From assembly GCF_014905175.1 (NCBI RefSeq), contig NC_057792.1, positions 5,518,001 to 5,582,000 on the forward strand: a stretch of 64,000 nucleotides of DNA. The letters are read 5' to 3'. Positions 1-12,238 of the stretch are shown piece after piece; position 1 is the first letter of the stretch; each line of letters begins with the position of its first letter. Origin of the DNA: Aphidius gifuensis. Its lineage: Eukaryota > Arthropoda > Insecta > Hymenoptera > Braconidae. Made by a program: the position numbers and the translations under genes. The notes beneath the pieces are model-generated. The model saw nothing but the letters and a program-made list of their open reading frames with translations, had not been told where the DNA came from and made no database searches.

Positions 1-1823
1 ACATAAATATTTAAACTCCCAAGAGTTTGTGATTTGTTGAATGTTTTTAAATAAATTTTTTAAGTAGTAAGTATACCAATACTATATTCACATATTCAAC
101 ATCTCACTTTGGTTAATATATTCAACCCAGTCGTACAGCATGATCTGTATTATTATATATTTTTATATTCACATTTGAACTAGTTACCATCTAGACGATA
201 CCAAAAATAAATCCACCAACCAACCAACAACACTTATGATTATTAAATTAAAAAAATATTAAAAAACAAAATTTCATATATTTAAATTGCAATTTTAAAC
301 TTATAATTTTTTTTTTTTTAACAGACAATAAACAGTTCAACTTAATATTTATTGTGTGTAAAATATAATTTCCATTGTTAATATAATAAAAAAAATTGAT
401 TGACTTATGATCGATCAATTTGTCTTGAAGGTTGGGTCTTTGATAAATTAAAAAAAAAAGACAATTCATGATTGAGTTAAATATAAAATATAATTACACA
501 ACAAATATATGTCGAGATAATGTTTTTTTCTTTTTATTTGTGTGGGTTGAGGACCGTGAATGATCAGATTATATATTGGATCTACTTATATGGACCTAGA
601 CCTCGGATATTATATCATCAAGGATTTTGACAAGTACCCCACGCTTTATCAACAATTCAACTTTGTTAAATTAAATATATATTTTTAATTATCAAATTGA
701 CACTAATTATTGTTTAATAAATTGTATTTTTTTTTCGTTTTTAATTTTAAACTTACCAGGCATCATCATCATGATTAAATCACTACTATTTAGTTATTCG
801 AAATTATATTGAGTGTTAATTTTTAGAAATTATTTTAAACACTTGTTTTTCTTAATTTTTTTTATGATCACAAGTGTCATTGAGACACAGGAAATAACAC
901 ATGAAATAATGACTAAGAAACAACATGAAATCTTGATGTAATAAATTTAAAAAAATAAATAAATTCCAACTTGATAATTTGTTTATAAAATAATGTTAGA
1001 AAAAAAACACTAATTAGTAAAACTATTCGAAATTTTTTAGTGGAAATTTAATAATTCAACAAGTTGTAAGAACAACACAAAAGTGACTGTATGTTTAAAA
1101 CCAAGTTTACTTTTCAATTGAGTATTAAAACTAAGTTCCATGACGTCATCGACAATTTCCAATCCTGGAAGCTGTAAATGGACGTCAATTGAGAATTAAA
1201 ATTCAACAAAAAAAAATTAAACAATTGTTTTTCTTTCAACTTATTTTAGAGTTATAATAATTATATTTTTTATTTTTAATATTATTAATGAATTAATTAT
1301 TTAAATAAAAGTATTTTATGTATTTAAATATTGCTAATATTACAATGGAATAAATTAGAAAATTTAAAATAATTGACAAAAGTTTTTTTAATTATTGTCA
1401 TGAATAATTCTTTGTAAAATTGTCAAGTAATATTTTTATTATCATTGTTTATATCCTTTTTTTTAAATAAAAAAGGTGTGAATGTTAACAGGTGGATCAA
1501 TGCCAATGTTAAAAAAAAATAAATACTTAAACAAATGTCATAGAAAAATAAATTTATCCATCATCTAAAAATAGAACAAATAAGTATTTACGAATCATTC
1601 ATGATGCAACTTTAAATAATTGAGTTTATTGACCTTTAATGTTTTGTTTTTTTTTTTAGTTTTTAATGTATTTTAATAGATTATTATTGTTTATCTATTA
1701 TTAATTAATAAAAGTGTTGATTGATTATAAAAAAAGAAACAACAAGTAAGGAGAGAATTAAAAAAATTAAGTGTTAAAAATTTATTTTAATTTTGTTTGT
1801 TTGTTTTTTTTTGGAGAACTTAC
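1..1823. other. AT-rich non-coding stretch
   Basis: No coding exon is convincing here. It is probably intron or flank of the minus-strand gene whose 5' coding exon lies just to the right. A palindromic cAMP-response-type site (TGACGTCA) sits at 1141-1148. A minus-strand donor-like CTG|GTAAGT occurs near 757, but I could not place a matching acceptor or keep a frame open. The block at about 545-645 is richer in G+C than its surroundings and could be regulatory. Confidence 0.4.
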
Positions 1824-1911
1824 ATCCAGGTGCTTCAGCTTTTTTTGAAGTAATACGATAGGGTTGATAAACAGCCCCACGATGTACTTTACCATACATA
1901 CTTCTATCCAT
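1824..1911 (-). CDS. 5' coding exon of an unrecognised gene (partial)
   Basis: This short minus-strand reading frame starts at an ATG at 1911 (MDRSMYGKVHRG) and runs 29 codons to a strong donor, GGAT|GTAAGT, at 1824/1823. Its third codon positions are mostly A or T, like the confident genes here, while the overlapping frame that looks membrane-like uses G/C-ending codons and is probably spurious. A possible 5' leader exon lies at about 3090-3300, with a donor at 3089; it carries its own ATG (MDDL), but its phase does not fit this exon, so translation probably starts at 1911. The 3' exons must lie left of 1824 or outside the window. I do not recognise the protein. Confidence 0.4.
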
Positions 1912-3608
1912 ATTTAAAAATTCAAAATTAAATTTAAAAAAAAATCTAAAACTATCACTAAAATGAGACACTTGTTTTTATTTTTTTTTATAATAAAAAT
2001 TTCATTACTAAAATTGTGTTTGTATAGAATATCCAAATGAAAAATAATAAATTAATATAAACATAATTAATTTATGTTAAATGAAATTAAAATTTTCTAA
2101 TGTTATTTAATTGTTTATTCACTTTAAAATTTATTTTGTCTTTTTTTTTTTGTTCAATGTAAAATAATGACAATTTATAATTAAAAATTTAAAATATTAA
2201 TTTAATATTTATAGTCTATATTTTTAACTATTTTTTGATGATTTATTTATCATTTAAAAAATTAAATACATAATGAAAAAATTGTTTTATGAGAGTATTA
2301 AAAAGTTGTAGAAAAAAAAAAAAATGTTTATTTTTAAATGAAAATAATCACTATAAAACTAATAATGTTAGACATCAACTAAGATCACAAGAAGAAGACA
2401 GTCTAATGTATATTTTCTTGAACACACAACTCAAAGATATATCTTGGTTCTTGGGTTTTTGTGTGAGTTATAAATAAATACTACAAGTGAGCAAAACTGA
2501 AAAGATTACTACTCATCATCCATGCAGATTAATTCAACATTTTTTATATATCATTAATTAATATTTATTCTCATTTTGTTCATAAATATATAAGCAGTTT
2601 AACGAGTCAAAGAAAACAAGTATTTTTTTTCTTCATATATATTAACAATAATATTTAAAAATCCTCGAAAACTTTTTGTTTATTTTTGGAGTAAATTTTT
2701 TTTTCTCTTTCAAATTAATTCATTTAACAAAAAAAAAAAAATTGAATAACAAATAAATTAACATGATTTGATACACTAGTCATCGATAATTTTGAAAATA
2801 TAAAAAAATTATTTTTTAATTATTTAAATATTCCCGGGTTTTATTTTATTGCGACTGTCAAAACAAAAAAAAAAACAAAAAAAAAAAAATCGAAAAATAA
2901 ATATTTGTGTCAATTATTGTAAATAAATGGAATTGTTTTGTCAATATTTACGATTGATTGTTTATTGATTGTTAAAAAGAAGGAATTTACTTTATTGTTT
3001 ATTAAAACATTATTAATAAATAATAATTGTTTTTATTATTAAAATTTTGAGGTTAGTTTGACAGGAAATAAATTTATTTTTAACTTACCAAGATCATCCA
3101 TAATTATTATGATATTTTATTGAAATAATCGTTGATTTATTTTGTTATACACTTGGACACTTATCACTTGGTTTGATTGATAAAACTTTACGATAAATTA
3201 GAAAAAAATATAAATAAAAAAACACAATTATTTATGAAGGACACACACAAGCAAACTGGGAGGGACCGAGAGCAACCGACAGACTGGCGGGATTAAAACA
3301 TGGAGGATGTATTTTTATTTTTAATACGGAAATGAAATAATAACAATAACAATAATAATTAATAATAAAAATATATAAATATAAAATAATAAATAAACAT
3401 TAAACACAATAAAAAAAATTGAGGATAAAAATATTTTTATTCACATTTTTTTTATACAAAAAAAAAGAGAAAAAATAACTTCATTTTCATCATCATGATT
3501 CATGAGTCATGACAACGTATTAGTCATTTAAATTTATTTTATTTTTTATTATTTTAATTATTATTTACCTAACTATTTTTTATTATTTAAATTTATTCAT
3601 TTTTTTTT
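1912..3608. other. leader intron and promoter region of the unrecognised minus-strand gene
   Basis: AT-rich, with many poly-A and poly-T runs. At 3235-3305 a block is clearly richer in G+C (GGGAGGGACCGAGAG) and looks like a promoter or first untranslated exon. The minus-strand donor CTTG|GTAAGT at 3089/3088 would end that leader exon. No other gene is visible, and the PPIL2 stop codon follows at 3609. Confidence 0.35.
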
Positions 3609-5620
3609 TTACCAAGATGAAAAATTATCTACAGATTGTTTTACTAATTTTGTCTTTTTTTTAGGTGGAATTTCTAAAGTATCTTCAGATGATCTAAAAA
3701 AAAAAAAAATATTAATTATAAATAATTTAATAAACATTTATTTATTTAATATAAAACTTACGATGTACTTGTTGATGGTTTAACATATTTTCCAACACCA
3801 GATCTATAAACTTTAAGTGTATTATCAGAATCTTTTTTTTTTGATAACTGAATGTCTTTTTGTTCTTGTGCAATTCTTTCAATTTCAGTAGATCTTTCAT
3901 TAGCCAATTGTTCATCAGCTTCTTGATATGGATCAACAAATACTTGTGCTCTTTGTATAATTATATCTTCAATTGGACGATCTTTATTATCAACTTCAAT
4001 TTTTTCCATGGCATTTAATGTTTCAAGACCACCAACTATTTTACCAAATACAGTATGTTTTTTATCAAGATGACGACATGATCTAAATGTGATGAAGCTG
4101 TAAAAAATAAATAATTAACAATATTATCTAAATTTATATTTAATTATACATACAATTGTGATCCATTTGTATTTGGTCCTGAATTAGCCATTGAAAGAAT
4201 TCCTCTACCTTGATGAACTAAATTTGGTTTTATTTCATCTTCAAATGGTTTATTCCAAATTGATTTACCACCATTACCAGTATTTGTTGGATCACCACCT
4301 TGAATCTTCAAATAAAAATAAACAATTTATCAATTAAAATTCTCTTTTTTTTTTCAATTTAAATTGTATCATACCATAAAATTTCTGATGGATCTGTGAA
4401 AATGTGTACCATCATAATATCCATCCTGACAATGACGAATAAAATTTTCACAAGTTTTTGGTACAACATCACAATATAATTCAACATTTAATATACCAAA
4501 ATTTGTCAATAATCTAACGTAGCCTTTTTTTTTAACTCTTTCATATCTAACAAGATCTTCCTCAATAACTGCTGCTTCGTGCATTAATTCTTGTGGCATA
4601 ACTGTTGATGTAAAACCTGCAGCAACTGCTCCAGTTGAATAATGAGCCTATATAAATTATATCATTTACAAATTAATATTATTTATAAATTATTTAATAT
4701 ATTATTTAATTATACTTACAGAATTAAATTTATCAGCCAATGCTTTTGGTGCTTTATCTTTTTTTTCAGCTGGTTTATAATCACGTTCTAGCTCTAATAA
4801 TATTTCTTTTGTTTCATTTGATACTTTTTTTAATCTTGCATTTGGATTTTTACGATCTTTAATCATTTCTAAAATAAAACAAAATTCATTAATTATACAT
4901 TAATATAAGTTAAATTAAAAAAATGATAGTTACCTTCATCTTCAACTCTGAGATTTTTTTTAATATGATGAAATGTTGAAAGATTAAATTTACTGGCATT
5001 TGTTGGATCTTGAATTGTAACTAAATCAGCTCTAACAAATTGTTCATCATTAACTAAATCTTTCCAAAATTTTGCTTTAATATTAAGCTGTTCAACAGCC
5101 TCCCATGAATAAACATTACCAGTTTTTTTATTAGCAACAATATGCGAATATTTTGTAAATGTTTTAAATAATATTGGACAATGATATTCATCTTGTGCAT
5201 TTTTATGAAAATTTAATTTAATTAATGATTTCATATCAAGTGGTTTACCAGTAACTGGATTATGTTTGTATTGTTTCAAGTATAATAATACAGCTTCATA
5301 TTCAAAGACATTACCATTTTCATCACAGTATGGATTTTCAAAAGGTTGAAGACTAACACAACAATGATCATATGGTAAACGACGAAATGTTGATTCTTCT
5401 GAATCATCATTATTACCACTTTTTTTACCACCATAAAGTGTTGTCCACTCGGTGTAGGTCAAGTACCTTTACATAAACAAATGAATAAATTATTTTAAAT
5501 TACAATATGTTTATATTTTTCAACAATAATAAATAATAAACAATAATAAATATAAATAACATAACCGAATATTTTTATGACAACTTACATTTTATCTTTT
5601 TGATGCTGTCGTTTCCCCAT
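3609..5620 (-). CDS. PPIL2: RING/U-box cyclophilin, peptidyl-prolyl isomerase-like 2
   Basis: Spliceosome-associated nuclear protein with an N-terminal U-box (E3 ubiquitin ligase fold) and a C-terminal cyclophilin domain. I read seven exons: 5589-5620, 4934-5466, 4720-4868, 4375-4647, 4154-4305, 3762-4097 and 3609-3693, all with GT-AG borders and joining in frame to 519 residues; the human protein has 520. It opens with MGKRQHQKDKMY and ends FSSW, as in human. The U-box region spans about residues 38-110, with no zinc cysteine-histidine pattern. The cyclophilin domain spans about 279-435 and keeps the FHR, F and QGGD active-site residues. The position equal to cyclophilin A Trp121 is histidine (SCRHLDKKH). 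The short first exon faces a divergent locus across about 475 bp. An orthologue call is secure. Confidence 0.95.
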
Positions 5621-6095
5621 CTTGCTTGATGATTGTTAATATCCACTGAATAATAATTTAATTAAAAATAATTTTTAATTATTAATATAGTTATTATTTT
5701 GAGTATTTGTTTATTAAAATAATAAATAAAAATTGACTTGTCACATGTGTTATTAATCTTATTATGACTTGTGACGTCACGAGAATTGTCAAGACGCCAT
5801 TTTAAGAAAAATATGTTTACGCCATCTTTGGATTTCGAGTGTGTGGCGCATAATTTTTTTTTAAAATTCAAATTTGGCGGTACAACAGTAATGACCTCTA
5901 ACGAAGGCGTGGGTTAATTATAGTTTCTCTTTATATGTGCAGCAATACGTAACGTCCGAGCGGATCGTTGTCTTTTTCTCTCAGTTTTGTCAATATTTTT
6001 GTGTTCAATTAATTGTTTATCAGTGTTATTATTGATAAACAAATTCTCGCTGATCTTTTGAGTATATTTTTATTACTTAATTTTACTTTAAAACA
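5621..6095. promoter_or_regulatory. bidirectional promoter between PPIL2 and the 6-8 kb locus
   Basis: About 475 bp separate two divergent ATGs. The block 5760-5990 is richer in G+C than its flanks. It holds a palindromic CRE-type site (TGACGTCA, 5772-5779), two GCCAT sites of YY1/Pho type (5795-5799 and 5821-5825), and TCTCTCAGTTTTGT near 5976-5989 that could serve as an initiator. Individual factor assignments are motif reading only. Confidence 0.5.
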
Positions 6096-6751
6096 ATGGA
6101 TGTCAGCAAGTTTAGATATCGACAAAATGACTCTGACAAAATAGGCACGTAAGCATACACATATCGTTTTATTAACTTTTTATATATTCAACAAGCTTTA
6201 ATTAATTATTCAAACAATTATTTATATTTATTAACATGACATTAAATTAATTAAAGTTTATTTAAGTCATCTTTATAATACATGGTAACCTAACCCTAAT
6301 AATTATCATTTTGTTGGTTGAAAAAAAAATGTCTTATAAAGCTTCCACCGAGTCTTTTATATTGCCACTTTTATTATATTCTCAATGTAATAATTATTGT
6401 TTATATTTAATTATTTTTAGATTTTATCAAATACCAAAAAATGGAGACTCAAGGTCAATAATTAACGGCACAATAGGAAAAATTGTTGGACATGATAAAT
6501 CAAGGTCAACAGATCAGGTTAATAATTTTTATTTATTTATTTATTATTTTTATAAACAACAACATGAGTAAAAATATTTTTTAACTATTGTTATGATTAG
6601 AACAACAATTGTCCATGACAATGTAATAATTGTCCTGATTTTGTTTTTTATTTAATTATTATTTTTTATTGTTTAGATCACAATTAATCTGTTGATGTCA
6701 AACTCAAATCCAACATGTTCTATTAACTGGAACAACAACAACAAAGAATAA
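6096..6751 (+). CDS. possible 74-residue protein, three exons
   Basis: An ATG at 6096 opens a frame (MDVSKFRYRQNDSDK) that survives two clean GT-AG junctions: exons 6096-6148, 6421-6517 and 6677-6751, with the stop in exon 3. Each join keeps the frame. Against a real protein: codon choice is less A/T-ending than in confident genes, no domain or membrane segment is visible, and the transcript appears to continue as several low-coding exons. It could be a small protein, or a chance frame at the start of a non-coding host transcript. I do not recognise it. Confidence 0.3.
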
Positions 6752-8174
6752 CATGTGTGGTGATGTCTACATGTAATCCATCACTCTAAAAATGAATTAG
6801 AATATGTACTAACAATAACTTGGTCAGCTGATATAAAACAATCTACATGTTGATGTTGCTGTTACAGTGTAAAATGGTAAGTTAATTTTGTTTTTTATTC
6901 AATATAAATAAGCTTAAAATTAATCAAATCATTTCATTGTTATTATTTTTTAATGATACAATCAACTGTTGATCTTTATAATGCTTGATGACAACACAAT
7001 AGCTTCCAACTCATAACTAAAAATCATTTTTTTCTTTTACAGATTATGTGTTGATGCGTTTACTAAGTATCCAACTCGAATGGTCGTGACCCAGTGTGTA
7101 AAATTTTTATTTTTATAACTAATAGTAGAGTCAGTGATTGTGTGTGTTAGTGGTACCTGTTTTTTTTTTTATCTACTAGACACCAAATGAATCAACATGA
7201 ATCGACAACACACAACGATGATTTGGCAATGATGACTTCTTGATGTTACTACCTGAAAACATCTGGACAAAGTTGCTGTTTGAAACTTCAAAAGGTAAGA
7301 TTTGTTTTCATTCTTTTAAATTAATTGTATATGTGTTCTTTTAATAGCAAATAGGAGTACATAGTTGATACATCCAAATGGATTTATCAAACTGTGTATA
7401 TATCTCCAACAAACTAGACATAGATAATTAACATACATGAAATGTTTTTTTTAATTCTATTTATTTCCCTTTTCCAATTCGTTAGCCAAACAATACAAAT
7501 TATTTTTTTTATTCTCTTTAATATGTTGTTAACTGCTATTTTAAATTGCATTTTACTGTGCAGTTAAAACACAGTCGTTATCACGTCCATCAATAGAAAT
7601 TATTTTACAAAAATATGACTCATAATATTATTATCTCTTTTTTGTTGTGATGACAATTTATTTTATGATAAAAAAATATAAAAATAAATAGCTATTTGTT
7701 TATCAAATTGCAATTATTATTTAGCAAAAAGTTTTGATAATTTCATGTCATCTTGGTCGATACCATTTGCATGAACAGCTAGCTCCAACATTTCATTTTT
7801 TTAATATAATTTATCATTTTTATTTCTTGAAATTATTCTGATACTCCATGTAGCTCTACGTGAGCTTGTATCTTTACTTGAAATTGTTTTTCAAATTTTT
7901 TATTATCACTCGTTGCTGTTATCATGATTAATTTTTTATCATGAAAACAGCCTTTACCGTGTTGCCACTTGAAAATAGTGGCTTAAGTGATGTGGTGTGA
8001 TGTTTTTTTTTTTTGTTTTTTTATGTGTCAACTAAAAACACTGAAAGAATAACACACAACGATGATTTGGCAATAGTTATTATTATTTTTTTTTTTAAAA
8101 ACAAGCTAAAATACTATTAATTATTAATAATAATTGTGTGAATAAAATTAGTGCATGTCAACAAGTTTAATTGA
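6096..8174 (+). ncRNA. spliced low-coding locus 1, possible small-RNA host
   Basis: Successive exon-like blocks have good splice borders: 6096-6148, 6421-6517, 6677-6876 (donor GTAAGT), 7043-7097, 7180-7294 (donor GTAAGA). Later sequence near 8030-8174 ends in a GTAAGT donor at 8175, which may instead belong to the UBE4A leader. Beyond the first 74 codons no long frame is open. The intron before 7043 carries a motif (6986-7013) also present before an exon of the 34-36 kb locus, and exon 7180-7294 resembles an exon there. Conserved intronic blocks inside weakly coding exons are the usual look of snoRNA host genes, but I could not fit full C/D or H/ACA consensus boxes. Confidence 0.4.
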
Positions 8175-8301
8175 GGTAAGTAATAATAAAATAATAGTCA
8201 TATTAAATTGAAATAAATATACATCAATAATGTCACATTCTAACCTTGATGATAAAAAAATTTACAGATATTGATTTGATGTAAAAAAAAAATTAATAAA
8301 A

Positions 8302-11300
8302 ATGAGTGATAATATAAATCCATTTGCTGGTTTATTAACAAATGATACTGATGAACAATCCGTGTCATCATTGTCAGTGATAAAACAACAACAACAACCA
8401 GATCCTGAATCATCAGTTCTTGATTTAAATAATGAAGAAAAACAGTCAACAATAACAATAATTATTGAAGATATATTTGGTATATATTTAGAGACAATTG
8501 ATTCATTAAAAAATATAAATAAAAGCCTAAAACAATTGGTTAAAATTGATGCTGAAACAATTGAAGATGGTTTATTTGAAAGATTAACATTAACAGATAT
8601 TGGATCAAAATTATATCCACCTTTGGGAAGTAAAAATATTAATTGTGATTCACATTATTTACAAAGTGATGTTGTACCATATTTATTTGAATCATGGTGT
8701 AGATTACAAAAATATAAAAATGACATTACCATAATAAATGACGTTGATAGAATTGAGAAGATCATTGAAAGATCAATAATAACAGCACTTGAAGAACCAG
8801 AAATATATTGTCAAAATATTCATAAACAATATCTTGATTTATTTTGTGATCCAATTGAAATATCAAATAATATAATTAAATTTACTGAAAATATTATAAA
8901 ACAAATACAACATGATTATCAAACAAAACCCGATGAACAATATAAACAAATTAAAAAATTATTTACACCAATATTTTTAATAATTCAACATGAAGCATCA
9001 ACAAGTAATTTATTATTATTTTCACGTTATCGTATAACAGCATTACAAATATTTACTGGAATAAATGAACTTGGTATATTATTAATGGATCTTTGTACAC
9101 CAAATGAAAGTAAAAAAATTGGTTCATCATATTCAAATACAATATTAGGTTCAATATTATCATTGAGCTGTTTGCCAAAATCAATTGGTTCACCATATGA
9201 TTTTTTTGATAAAATATTAACTCAACAAAATTCATCAATTGAAGGTAATATTTGGTCAGCACTTGATAATTTAACTGAATCATTGTATAAAGTATTTCAT
9301 TCATTATTAAAATGTTCAAATGATACACGTCACATGACATTAACATGGATTGGTAAATGTCTTGAGGCAAATTCATCACGTGGTAAATTATGGAATTCAC
9401 AATCTGGTATTGATTTAACTGTATCAGATGGTTTTATGCTTAATTTAAGTAATATATTATTACGTTTATGTCAACCATTTTCATCAAAATATTCAGATGA
9501 AAAAATATTAAAAGTTGATCCAACATATTGTGCAGCAATACCAATTGATAGTAATGATGCTAAAGCACGTGGTATACATATTATTGGACTAGATAAAGAA
9601 ACATGTTTAATACCAATAAATAATAATGATAATACAACTAAAATTGTATCAAAAAATTTTAATTTTATAACTGAATGTTTTTTTTTAACTCATCGTTCAC
9701 TTGATTTGGGTTATCGTATTGTTATTGATAAATTAATTAAAACAAATCAAGATTTAAATCGTATACAACAAGTTTATAATGATGCACAAAATGGTGGTAG
9801 TAGTGAGGTATTTGATGTTATAACACAAAGAATGGAAATGGAAATGACAAAATATTTATCATTACGTGCTAGTTTATTATCACCATCTATGTTAAATATG
9901 TTAACAAAATTTCATTCAGCAACGGCATACTGGTTAATGCAAGTTAATATTAATAATGATTTAAATAATAATAATATTGATAATATAAGTGATGATGATT
10001 TATCATATGCACCAAAAAGACATAAAAATTTAACATTTCCATTAACAGATAATATACCAGAAACATTATGTTGTATACCAGAATTTATTGTTGAAAATAC
10101 AATTGGTTTTATATGTTTTTTAAAACGTTTAAATCCAAATACATTTGAAGAGCATGGTTTTGATTTTTTAAATCCAATATTAAGTGAAATAATTGGTTTA
10201 ATGGAATCATCAAAACGTCTTTATAATCCACATTTACGAGCACAATTAGCTGAAGGTTTAGAATCATTATTACCAATAATTGATGATGGTAATAATACAA
10301 GTGGACAAAGATTACAAACACTTGGTACATTCCATAGACAACAATTATTTATAAATCATCAACATAGAAAATATATTGTTAATAATTTACTTGAAGTTTT
10401 TGTTAGTATTGAAATGACTGGACAAAGTGTACAATTTGAACAAAAATTTAATTATAGAAGACCAATGTATATTGTTATGGATTATTTATGGAAAATAGAT
10501 GAACATAAAAATTATTTTAAAATACTTGCTGATAATGCTGAAGAAAATATGGATGCAGTACAACCACCATTATTTTTAAAATTTATTAATTTATTAATGA
10601 ATGATGCTGTATTTTTACTTGATGAAGCATTAACAAATATGGCACAACTTAAACAAATGTTAACTGCACGTGAAAATGGTGATTGGGAAAAATTACCTCA
10701 AAATGAACGTGATCAACAAACAAGAAATCTTCAACATGTTGGAATGATTGCTAAATTTGATAATATATTAGGAAGAGAAACAATATCAACATTAAAAATG
10801 TTAACAACATATATTAAATCAATTTTTTGTCATTCAACAATGGTTGATAGAATTGCATCAATGTTAAATTATTTATTGCTTCAATTAGTTGGACCAAATA
10901 AACGTAATCTCAAGGTAAATAATCAAATCTCTTTTAATTAAAATTATAATCATTTATATGTTAATTAATTTTTTTTTTTTTTTTTGTTATCATTATTAAA
11001 GGTTAAAGATCAAAAAGAATATGAATTTAATCCAGGAAATTTGGTGCTAAATATTTGTGAAATATATATTAATCTTGGTGAAAATGATAAATTTACACTT
11101 GCTGTTTCACAAGATGGTCGTTCATATCGTTCAGATCTTTTTAAGCTGGCTGATAATGTTTTAATGAGAATTGGTGGTGGTGCAATTTTAACTGATTTAG
11201 AAAGTTTTTCAAAACGTGTTGAAGAAGCTGGAAATATAAAACGTGTTGAGGAAGAAATATTTAGTGATGCACCTGATGAATTTTTAGATCCAATAATGTC

Positions 11301-11564
11301 AACGTTGATGATTGATCCAGTTGTTTTACCTTCATCAAAAATATCTGTTGATAGACAAACAATTGCCAGGTAGCTAATTACTTTGTTATTTTTTTAGATT
11401 TAATTATTTATAAATTTTTTATTTTTTCTAGACACTTGTTGAGTGATCAAACTGATCCTTTTAATCGTTCACCATTAACAATGGACATGGTCAAATCAGA
11501 TGTAGCACTTCGTTCTAAAATTCAAGAATGGATTGAACTTAAAAAACAGTCCAAATCGTCGTAA
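8302..11564 (+). CDS. UBE4A: ubiquitin conjugation factor E4 A (U-box E4/E3 ligase)
   Basis: Extends ubiquitin chains on pre-ubiquitinated substrates; orthologue of human UBE4A and relative of yeast Ufd2. Three exons, 8302-10914, 11002-11369 and 11432-11564, join in phase to 1037 residues (human 1066). It opens MSDNINPFAGLL, matching the NPFA start of the A type. The long Ufd2 core fills most of the protein; conserved segments include QFEQKFNYRRPMY and LLMNDA. The U-box is at about residues 963-1033 (DEFLDPIMSTLM, then HLLSDQTDPFNRSPLTMD), with no zinc ligands, as expected. The end is short (KQSKSS). A leader intron at about 8175-8267 precedes the ATG. The large first coding exon holds 84% of the coding sequence. 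Confidence 0.95.
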
Positions 11565-12238
11565 GTTTATTAAGTTATGAACTTTTTCTTTTTTTAAAAA
11601 AAAGACAAATTATTTACAATTTAAATAATGATTTTTTTTTTTTTTTTTTTTTTGTTTTTCATTAATATAAAATACAAATTATATTATCAAGTTTTTAATA
11701 TAAATAATATAATTAAAATATTATATTGTTTATATTTTTTTAAAATTTAAAAATAAATGTTTAGAAAAAAATATTATTAAATAAGACAAACATACATGCA
11801 GCTATGTGTATTTAGCAAAAAGAAAAAAAAAAAATATTACAAAATACAAAGAAAAAAAAAAATTGTATTTACAAATTAATTATGTTATTGTTTTTAATTT
11901 TTTTTTTTGACAGATAAATATTGAATGAAAAAATAATAATAATCATTATTATTTCAGTATGTTTTTTTCTCAAAATTAAATAAAATTTTTAATGAATTTT
12001 AAAAAAAATAAATAATTATTCTTTATTGAATAATTAATATTAATTTTTATTTTTAAAAAACAATTTATTAAATTTATTTATTGTTTTATTTTGTTTATAA
12101 AAATTTATTTATTTATTATTTTTATATTCTTTTTTGTTTAATTTTTTTAATACTCTTTTTATTTTTTTTTGATATCAAAATTATTATTTATTATTTAATT
12201 AATCGATTTAAATTAATTAATTTTTTTGATACTAATTG
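11565..12238. other. convergent 3' spacer between UBE4A and PSPH
   Basis: Very AT-rich, with long poly-T and poly-A tracts and several AATAAA-like signals on both strands serving the convergent genes. Nothing else is visible. Confidence 0.6.

Noticed and set aside
1809..1905. Membrane-like minus-strand frame overlapping the MDRSMYG exon
   Set aside because: Needs an acceptor with no pyrimidine tract and uses G/C-ending codons unlike the other genes.
3090..3102. MDDL start codon at a leader exon donor
   Set aside because: The phase at its donor does not join the 1824-1911 exon; more likely leader sequence.
8240..8458. Minus-strand frames over UBE4A
   Set aside because: Shadows of the confident UBE4A exon (also 9053-9400 and 10109-10330).
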